Shown: in pieces, positions 58,110-64,000 of the stretch
How the letters are laid out: each line of letters opens with the position of its first letter
Numbering within the stretch: position 1 is the stretch's first letter
Assembly (NCBI GenBank): GCA_963719165.1
Contig: CAVRAV010000001.1
Location: forward strand, 372,001-436,000
Direction of reading: 5' to 3'
Source of the DNA: JAOUEA01 sp963719165
Lineage (GTDB): Bacteria > Actinomycetota > UBA4738 > HRBIN12
Length of the DNA stretch: 64,000 bases
Translations under genes and position numbers: made by a program
Notes under the pieces: generated by a model
Database searches by the model: none
What the model was told of the DNA's origin: nothing
Seen by the model: the letters and a program-made list of their open reading frames with translations, nothing else

Positions 58110-58640
58110 CTACCCGGCCCCGCAGCGCATCCTCGACACACGGAAGACCGTCTCCCACCCCGGGACGCCGTCGATGGCGCCCGTCGCGACGTTCACGAGT
58201 CGCCAGGCCCCGGCGTCGCCGGGCCGCTCGCCCAGCCAGCGGAGGTAGGTGCCGGTCGTTTTCGGATCGCCCGAGACCGGGGCCACCAGGGGCGGCGCCG
58301 CGTAGCGGAAGCCGCGGCGCTGGAAGGACGCGATGACACGGGCGATATCCGCGCGCGTGCCGAATCCGCGCACGCGCGTGGGGCAGCAGCGGCTCGGGCC
58401 GCAATGGGGTCCGGCGCCACGCGGCGTGAGCCGGGCGAGGCGGGTGGTGACGAGCGGCCGGGGGGCGGCCAGCACGGGCCGTGGGTGCATGATCGGGGTG
58501 CCGATGGCCGGGCGCGCGTCCGTTACCCGCGCGGTGCGAGACCCGGAGGAGGCGTGATCCACCAACACGAACACGGCCAATGCGAGCGCCGCAAGGACGG
58601 GGAAGGTCCAGCCGCCTCCCTGAGCGCGACCCAGCTTCAT
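58110..58640 (-). CDS. Membrane-anchored hypothetical protein
   Basis: 176-residue protein with an N-terminal hydrophobic anchor (FPVLAALALAVFVLVDHA) and an extracytoplasmic Pro/Arg-rich stretch. A compact C-terminal domain (residues ~95-176) carries four cysteines, two in HCGPSRCCPT and one near the end in MRCGAG. I recognise no family. A TAGGCT -10 box ends six bases before the ATG, which supports the start and the reality of the gene. It lies between holA (convergent) and rpsT. Confidence 0.55.
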   Translation of the reverse strand: MKLGRAQGGGWTFPVLAALALAVFVLVDHASSGSRTARVTDARPAIGTPIMHPRPVLAAPRPLVTTRLARLTPRGAGPHCGPSRCCPTRVRGFGTRADIARVIASFQRRGFRYAAPPLVAPVSGDPKTTGTYLRWLGERPGDAGAWRLVNVATGAIDGVPGWETVFRVSRMRCGAG

Positions 58641-58646
58641 CCGGTC

Positions 58647-58652
58647 AGCCTA
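58647..58652 (-). promoter_or_regulatory. Putative -10 box TAGGCT for the 58110-58640 gene
   Basis: On the minus strand, TANNNT ends six bases before the ATG at 58640. Confidence 0.4.
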
Positions 58653-58698
58653 AGCCAGCTCCCGTCGACGAGGGGGCCCGGGCGAGGCGCCGCGGGCG

Positions 58699-58969
58699 CT
58701 ACGAGGCGGAGACGGCGTTCGCGGACTTGGCGAGCCGGCTCTTGCGCCGCGCCGCGGTGTTCTTGTGCAAGATGCCTTTGCTGGCCGCCTTGTCGAGGGC
58801 GCGAGCCGCGGAGCGCGCCTGCTCCTGGGCGGCGTCCGGCGTCGCCGGAGGCGACGGTCGCGTGAACCCGCTTGGTGGTCGTCTTGAGCGACGTGCGCGC
58901 GTCTTTGTTGCGCTGGCGGCGCCGCTCGTTCTGCTTGTTCCGTTTGATCTGAGACTTGATGTTGGCCAT
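58699..58969 (-). CDS. rpsT: 30S ribosomal protein bS20 (one frameshift)
   Basis: Small-subunit protein, about 89 residues once corrected. The N-terminal MANIKSQIKRNKQNERRRQR and TSLKTTTKRV are diagnostic of bS20. After residue ~45 the frame must change by one base near 58840 (GC-rich run) to reach the natural end GILHKNTAARRKSRLAKSAN-AVSAS and stop at 58699-58701. An indispensable ribosomal gene cannot be broken here, so this is an assembly error. It is divergent from lepA, as is usual in actinobacteria. Confidence 0.93.
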
Positions 58970-58978
58970 GGACGAGCG

Positions 58979-58984
58979 AGTTTA
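58979..58984 (-). promoter_or_regulatory. Putative -10 box TAAACT for rpsT
   Basis: On the minus strand, TANNNT ends nine bases before the rpsT ATG. Confidence 0.45.
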
Positions 58985-59048
58985 CCAGCGGCCCGCGGCC
59001 CACCCGGGCCTCGATGTGCCCGTCACAGTCCGGGCCCACGGCGCCCCG

Positions 59049-59054
59049 TACCAT
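59049..59054 (+). promoter_or_regulatory. Putative -10 box TACCAT for lepA
   Basis: TANNNT box ending seven bases before GTG 59062. It overlaps ATG 59053, which rules against that ATG as start. Confidence 0.4.
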
Positions 59055-59061
59055 GAGGCTC

Positions 59062-60876
59062 GTGAGCACCGACACCTCCCACATCCGCAACTTCTGCATC
59101 GTGGCCCACATCGACCACGGCAAGTCCACGCTGGCCGACCGCCTCCTGGAGGTGACCCACACCGTCGAGGGCCGCGCCATGCGCGCGCAGTACCTGGACA
59201 AGATGGACCTGGAACGCGAACGAGGCATCACCATCAAGGCCCAGTCCGTGCGTCTGCTGCACGACGGCTACGAGCTCAACCTCATCGACACCCCCGGCCA
59301 TGTGGATTTCACCTACGAGGTCTCGCGCTCCCTGGAGGCCTGTGAAGGTGCGGTCCTGCTCGTGGACGCCGCCCAGGGACTCGAGGCGCAGACCCTCGCG
59401 AACTACCATCTCGCGCGCGACGCGGGGCTCGCGATCGTGCCGGCGCTGAACAAGATCGACCTGCCCGCCGCCGAGCCGGCGCAGCGAGCGCAGGAGCTCG
59501 CGACGCTCCTGGGCTGCGACGAGTCCGAGATCCTGCGCGTGTCCGCCAAGTCGGGGGAGGGCGTGCCTGAGCTCTTGCAGGCCGTCATCGACCGCGTTCC
59601 GCCGCCGGTGGGCGACGCCGCCAAGCCGCTGCAGGCCCTGATCTTCGACTCGATGTTCGATGCCTACCGCGGCGTGATCACCTACATCCGCGTGCAGGAG
59701 GGCGAGCTACCGAGCGGCGCGCGCGTCAAGATGTTCGCGACGCGAGTGGAGTCCGAGGCCGAGGAGACGGGCGTCAACGCGCCGGAGCCGACGCCGGTGC
59801 CCTCGCTCGGCCCGGGAGAGGTGGGCTACCTCGTCACCGGGCTGAAGGACGTCCACCAGGCGAAGGTGGGTGACACGATCACCCTCGCAGGCAAGGACGC
59901 GGCGGCCGAGCCGCTGCCCGGCTATCGCGAGCCCAAGCCCATGGTGTGGTCCGGGCTGTTCCCCGCGGACGGGAGCGACTACGCGGCTCTGCGCGAGGCG
60001 CTGGACAAGCTGAAGCTCTCCGATGCCGCGCTGCACTACGAACCGGAGACCTCGCAGGCGCTCGGTTTCGGGTTCCGTTGCGGGTTCCTCGGGCTCCTGC
60101 ACATGGACATCGTGAAGGAGCGCCTCGAGCGGGAGTTCGACCTGGAGCTGATCGCGACGGCGCCCAACGTCGAGTTCCGCCTGGTCCGGGGCGACGAGGT
60201 CATGGTGGTGCACAACCCCGCGGAGATGCCGCCCTCGGGCACGTACGACCTCATCGAGGAGCCCGTCGTCTTCGCCACGATCATCACGCCCGCCGATCAC
60301 CTCGGCGCGGTCTTGGGGCTGTGCCAAGACCGCCGTGGGGAGATGGTGGACATGAGCTACATCACGCCCGAGCGCCTGGAGGTCCACTACGTGCTGCCGC
60401 TCGCGGAGATCGTGTTCGACTTCTTCGACCAGCTGAAGTCGGGCACGCGGGGATACGCGAGCCTGGACTACGAGCCGTGGGGCTACCAGGCGGCGAACCT
60501 CGTGCGCGTGGACGTCCTCCTGCACGGCGAGCCCGTCGACGCCTTCAGCACGATCGTGCACCGCGACAAGGCCTACGTGTACGGCAAGGAGATGACGGAA
60601 CGGCTGAAGGCGCTGATCCCCAGGCAGCTGTTCGACGTCGCCGTGCAGGCCGCGATCGGCGCGAAGATCATCGCGCGCGAGACCGTGAAGGCCAAGCGCA
60701 AAGACGTAACGGCCAAGTGCTACGGCGGCGACATCTCCCGCAAGCGCAAGCTCCTGGAGACCCAGAAGAAGGGGAAGGCGCGCATGCGCCGCGTGGGCAG
60801 GGTCGACGTCCCTCAGGAGGCGTTCATCGCGGCGCTGCGCGTGGACGACGGGGCCGCCAGGGAGAAGAAGCGATGA
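59062..60876 (+). CDS. lepA: Elongation factor 4 (LepA)
   Basis: 604-residue translational GTPase that back-translocates or remodels stalled ribosomes. The start STDTSHIRNFCIVAHIDHGK and G-box series (DHGKST, DTPGHVDF, NKIDL) are typical. Domains II-V and the LepA-specific C-terminus (AKCYGGDISRKRKLLETQKK and the end with KARMRRVGRVDVPQEAF) are complete. GTG 59062 is preferred over ATG 59053 because MSTDTSHIRN is the family start and a -10 box ends at 59054. ATGA overlap with hemW. Confidence 0.96.
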   Translation: MSTDTSHIRNFCIVAHIDHGKSTLADRLLEVTHTVEGRAMRAQYLDKMDLERERGITIKAQSVRLLHDGYELNLIDTPGHVDFTYEVSRSLEACEGAVLLVDAAQGLEAQTLANYHLARDAGLAIVPALNKIDLPAAEPAQRAQELATLLGCDESEILRVSAKSGEGVPELLQAVIDRVPPPVGDAAKPLQALIFDSMFDAYRGVITYIRVQEGELPSGARVKMFATRVESEAEETGVNAPEPTPVPSLGPGEVGYLVTGLKDVHQAKVGDTITLAGKDAAAEPLPGYREPKPMVWSGLFPADGSDYAALREALDKLKLSDAALHYEPETSQALGFGFRCGFLGLLHMDIVKERLEREFDLELIATAPNVEFRLVRGDEVMVVHNPAEMPPSGTYDLIEEPVVFATIITPADHLGAVLGLCQDRRGEMVDMSYITPERLEVHYVLPLAEIVFDFFDQLKSGTRGYASLDYEPWGYQAANLVRVDVLLHGEPVDAFSTIVHRDKAYVYGKEMTERLKALIPRQLFDVAVQAAIGAKIIARETVKAKRKDVTAKCYGGDISRKRKLLETQKKGKARMRRVGRVDVPQEAFIAALRVDDGAAREKKR

Positions 60877-62015
60877 GGCCCGAGGCTGAACCAGGATCCG
60901 TGCCCGAGGCGCCCGCCGGCATCTACGTCCACGTCCCCTTCTGCCTCACGCGCTGCGGGTACTGCGACTTCAACGCCTACGCGGGCCTCGAGCACCTCGC
61001 GCCCCGCTACCTCCGGGCGCTCGTGGCCGAGGCCTCGCTGGCCGGGCCGGCGTGGGACGGCGTGGAGGTCGCGAGCGTGTTCCTGGGAGGCGGCACGCCC
61101 ACGATGCAGACGCCCGCCGATCTGGCGGCCCTCCTCGCGCACCTGCGCGAACGCTTCGACGTGGCGGCCGACGCCGAGGTCACCACGGAAGCGAACCCGG
61201 ACACGGTGGACGAGGTCTCGCTCGACGCGTTGCTCGCGGCGGGATACACGCGGCTGTCGATGGGCGCGCAGTCCTTCGACCCGGCGGTGCTGGCCGCGTT
61301 GGAGCGGATCCATCAGCCGGCGTCCGTTCGCTCGGCGTTCGGCGCGGCCCGGCGGGCGGGTTATGACAACGTGAACCTCGACCTGATCTACGGCGCGCAC
61401 GGTGAGACGCTCGAGTCCTGGGGATCCACGCTCGAGGAGGCCGTCGCGCTGTCCCCGGAACACATCAGCGCCTATGCCCTCACCGTGGAGCCCGCCACCC
61501 CACTCGGCAGGGCGGTGGCCTCTGGGTCGACCCCGGAGCCCGACCCCGACCTGCAGGCCGACATGTTCGCCGTGGCGTGCGACGTGCTGGCGGGGGCGGG
61601 CTACGGCCACTACGAGGTCTCGAACTGGGCCAAGCCGGGCTTCGAGTGCCGGCACAACCTCGGCTACTGGGAGCGGCGCCCCTACCTGGGCCTCGGCGCA
61701 GGTGCCCACTCCTATCGCGAGGACCATCGCTGGTGGAACGCGCGTCCCCCCGAGGAGTACATGGAGCGGGTGGAGCGCGGCGAGTTGCCCGTGGGCGGCG
61801 AGGAGCACCTCGACCCCTCCGACGCCTATCTGGAAGAGGTCTTCCTGCGGCTCAGGATCCTCGAGGGCATCCCCACGAGCTGGGTCGACGGCGACGTCGC
61901 GGCCCCGTTCGTCGACAGCGGCTTGCTCGAGGATGCGTCGGGGCGACTCATCCCCACCGAACGCGGGATGCTCCTGTTGAACGAGCTCGTCCTCGCGCTC
62001 ACCGCGACGAGCTAG
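60873..62015 (+). CDS. hemW: Radical-SAM haem chaperone HemW
   Basis: 380-residue protein that inserts haem into target proteins; formerly annotated as oxygen-independent coproporphyrinogen oxidase. The radical-SAM cluster is Cys24, Cys28 and Cys31 (PFCLTRCGYCDF). Other motifs are FLGGGTPTM, EANPDTVD and RLSMGAQSFD. The fourth Cys of true HemN (CxxxCxxCxC) is Phe here (CDF), which indicates HemW. The ATG overlaps the lepA stop. In other genomes hrcA and dnaJ follow, but here a membrane protein does. Confidence 0.93.
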   Translation: MRPEAEPGSVPEAPAGIYVHVPFCLTRCGYCDFNAYAGLEHLAPRYLRALVAEASLAGPAWDGVEVASVFLGGGTPTMQTPADLAALLAHLRERFDVAADAEVTTEANPDTVDEVSLDALLAAGYTRLSMGAQSFDPAVLAALERIHQPASVRSAFGAARRAGYDNVNLDLIYGAHGETLESWGSTLEEAVALSPEHISAYALTVEPATPLGRAVASGSTPEPDPDLQADMFAVACDVLAGAGYGHYEVSNWAKPGFECRHNLGYWERRPYLGLGAGAHSYREDHRWWNARPPEEYMERVERGELPVGGEEHLDPSDAYLEEVFLRLRILEGIPTSWVDGDVAAPFVDSGLLEDASGRLIPTERGMLLLNELVLALTATS

Positions 62016-62074
62016 TCCATCGCGGGCCGCAGGAGCCGGCACGACGCGTGGCGCGGCTGTGGTTCCATACGCGG

Positions 62075-64000
62075 GTGCATGACGAGGGGACGCCGCCGAC
62101 GCAGACCGCACCGGCGGATCCGCAGGCACCGGGCCGGGCCGGTCTCCTCGGCAGCGTCGCGATGGTCCTGGGGGTGGTGGTCACGGCCGCCGCCTCGGCC
62201 TGGCTCGTCGTGTCCTACCAGGTGGCGCGCGCGTTCTCCGTCCCAATCGGCGTGGACACGCCCTCGCACCTGTGGCGCAGCAGGGTCGTCCACGCCTTGG
62301 GCATGCGCGGGCTCTTCGGCTCCTCGCCATTCGAGTACCACGCGAACTCAGCGAACCCCGATCGGATCGGGCTTCCGGTCCTCGGCTCGGTCTTCGGCTC
62401 CGTGGTGAACGTGGGTCCCTGGCGCCTGATGTTCATCGCCTCGGCGCTGTCCGCTGCCGTGCTGGCCTTCGCGGCCTGGGCGGTCGCCAGAGCGACCGCG
62501 GAGCCCAAGTGGGCGGCCCCCGTCTACGCCGCTGTGGTGGCGGTCTCGCTGCCCTTCGCGGTCACGGCGCGCAGCCACCTCGACAACGCCCTCGTGGACG
62601 GGCTGCTCGTCGCGGCGGCGGCCGTTGCGATCCGCCTGGCTCGCGGCGAGGGCGGGGTCTGGGCCGGGGCGCTCCTCGGGACCGGAGCCGTCGTGATGCA
62701 CTGGCCAATCGGGTTGCTGTTCGTGGGGGTCCTCGGGCTGTACGCGCTCACGCTCGTGCCGCCGGCGGTAGCGTCGCATCGGACCGGTACGCCGTGGCTC
62801 GCCACACCCGCCGCCCGCGTCGGCTTCATGACGGCCCTCTCGGGGGGTTTCGGGCTGGGCGCGCTCGCGATCACGCCGGGCGCGCACGTCTTCAGCACGG
62901 CCGAGCGCGAGCCTTTCCTGAGCAACCTGAACCGCACGTTGCCCTGGTACCGGTTGCCCCAGACCCTGCCCGTCGCCGCGATGGGCGCGGTGCTCCTGTG
63001 GTTCCAGCGCCCGCGCCCACCGCGCCGGCACGCGCTGTGGCTCTACGCCGCGTGGACGTTCCCGATCGCGGCGGGCGCGCTGCTGTTCGCGCTGGGACGC
63101 GCCCTGCCGGTCGTGCGACTCCTGGCCGTCGCGCTGCCGATCCCGCTGCTGTGCGCCGCGGCAGGCGTGGGTCTGATCCGGCTGGCGGCCTCGCCGCGCG
63201 GGATCGCGGGTCCGGTCCTCGCCGTGGTCGCGGCCGCGGTGGTGCTCGGCGGCGTCGGCCTGCAGGCCCGGACCGCGCGCGACAGCTTCGAGGGGACCCA
63301 GCCCATGGTGCGAACACTCGAACTCGGGCCCATCCGCGCGGCGATCGCGTACCTTACGACGTCCGCGCCGGACGAGCGAGCGGTGTTCGTGGTCCAGCGC
63401 GCGGACGACGCCGAGAGCGACTTCGGCATGATCCCCGCGTTCCGCAGGATCCGGGCGTTCGCGCCGGGCCGGTACGCGGCGCGGATCGCGACGTACCTCG
63501 GCGCTCCGCGTGGCTTCTTCGCCGGGGTTGCGACCCACCGCCCCGAGGTGCCCGGCTACGACGAGGCATCGGACATCTATTGGGGGCTCCTGCGGCCATG
63601 GCTCCCCGAGGACCCCGTGGTGATGGTGCTCCGGCCGTTCTACGACGGCTACCACGCGCTGGCGAAGGCGCACCCCGACGCAGAGATCGCCCCCGGCGTC
63701 ATGCTGCTTCGCGGCCCGGTGCCGGCGCCGTCGTTCTCCCCGCCCCCGCCGCTCACGCCGCCCTCCGCCCAGGATCTCGTCCGGTGGATCGCCGTCTCCT
63801 TCGCGGCGCTCGTGGTCGCCGGCATCGGCTGGTCCTTCGGCCTGCTGCGGTTGCCGTGGTCCGACCGGCTGGCGTTCGCGCCGGCGATCGGACTCGCCGC
63901 GCTCGTGATCGCCGGGTTCGTCGTCGGCTACGGGGCCGCCCTCACGCGCGACACGGGCCGCGGGATGTTCGCCGGCGTGGCCGTCCTGGGTTGGCTCGTC
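62075..64000 (+). CDS. Large polytopic membrane protein (3' truncated by window edge)
   Basis: Open from GTG 62075 to the end of the window (642 codons, no stop). An N-terminal Pro/Thr-rich stretch is followed by many hydrophobic segments (LLGSVAMVLGVVVTAAASAW, GPWRLMFIASALSAAVLAFA, WAAPVYAAVVAVSLPFAVTA and others). A soluble portion sits around residues 410-520 and more helices follow. DTPSHLWRSRVVHALG and SHLDNALVDGLLVAAAAVAI resemble the D-x-P and S-R-x-D patterns of GT-C glycosyltransferases or arabinofuranosyltransferase-like proteins, but I cannot name the family. Start uncertain; ATG 62162 is an alternative. Confidence 0.65.
   Translation, partial: MHDEGTPPTQTAPADPQAPGRAGLLGSVAMVLGVVVTAAASAWLVVSYQVARAFSVPIGVDTPSHLWRSRVVHALGMRGLFGSSPFEYHANSANPDRIGLPVLGSVFGSVVNVGPWRLMFIASALSAAVLAFAAWAVARATAEPKWAAPVYAAVVAVSLPFAVTARSHLDNALVDGLLVAAAAVAIRLARGEGGVWAGALLGTGAVVMHWPIGLLFVGVLGLYALTLVPPAVASHRTGTPWLATPAARVGFMTALSGGFGLGALAITPGAHVFSTAEREPFLSNLNRTLPWYRLPQTLPVAAMGAVLLWFQRPRPPRRHALWLYAAWTFPIAAGALLFALGRALPVVRLLAVALPIPLLCAAAGVGLIRLAASPRGIAGPVLAVVAAAVVLGGVGLQARTARDSFEGTQPMVRTLELGPIRAAIAYLTTSAPDERAVFVVQRADDAESDFGMIPAFRRIRAFAPGRYAARIATYLGAPRGFFAGVATHRPEVPGYDEASDIYWGLLRPWLPEDPVVMVLRPFYDGYHALAKAHPDAEIAPGVMLLRGPVPAPSFSPPPPLTPPSAQDLVRWIAVSFAALVVAGIGWSFGLLRLPWSDRLAFAPAIGLAALVIAGFVVGYGAALTRDTGRGMFAGVAVLGWLV

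Noticed and set aside
60873..62015. Coproporphyrinogen III dehydrogenase (HemN)
   Set aside because: The CxxxCxxC motif is followed by Asp-Phe rather than the x-Cys of HemN, and the lepA neighbour is typical of HemW.

Overview
The window is a high-G+C chromosome segment from an actinomycete-like bacterium (Actinomycetota), probably an uncultured lineage. The evidence is two conserved housekeeping runs in the order usual for that phylum: rne-rplU-rpmA-obg-nadD-lytR_C-rsfS on the left, and leuS-comEA-comEC-holA-rpsT-lepA-hemW on the right. An F420-type luciferase-like oxidoreductase, GTG/TTG starts and many start codons lying 6-9 bases after a TANNNT -10 box (leaderless transcription) agree with this.

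Layout. 1-12.4 kb: end of a penicillin-binding protein 2 gene and rodA (cell elongation), a response-regulator/histidine-kinase fusion, then the RNase E / ribosome-assembly / NAD block. 12.46-28.5 kb: a decayed genomic island. It starts in an intact tRNA-Ala(GGC) gene and ends at a perfect 43-bp copy of that tRNA's 3' end, with a third, damaged copy in the middle at 18.66 kb. Inside are broken IS481-like and IS3-like transposases, two LuxR-type regulators, an alpha/beta hydrolase, half of a DHA2-type MFS transporter, two degenerate copies of one unknown gene, a membrane histidine kinase and small unknown proteins. No phage-type integrase is visible. 28.6-41.7 kb: accessory chromosomal genes, including an F420 oxidoreductase, DUF72, a membrane channel-like protein, methyltransferases, and a sulfotransferase/flippase/sulfotransferase-like group that looks like surface-glycan export and modification, followed by a beta-helix lipoprotein and a geranylgeranyl-reductase-like flavoprotein. 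41.9-46.8 kb: a complete carbohydrate ABC importer (ATPase, lipoprotein binding protein, two permeases) in which the first permease carries a large extracytoplasmic insert with an Ig-like domain. 46.8-51.5 kb: a secreted phosphoesterase, a cyclic-nucleotide-binding protein, an acyltransferase-SGNH fusion, an SRPBCC protein and a TauE/SafE permease. 51.6-64 kb: leuS, competence genes, holA, rpsT, lepA, hemW and a large membrane protein that runs off the end.

Caution for readers: many genes are split by a single-base indel, including indispensable ones (rne, rpsT, leuS). These are most likely sequencing or assembly errors. I therefore annotate such genes as one feature spanning the shift, and reserve 'pseudogene' for copies that also lack domains, carry several lesions or have in-frame stops.
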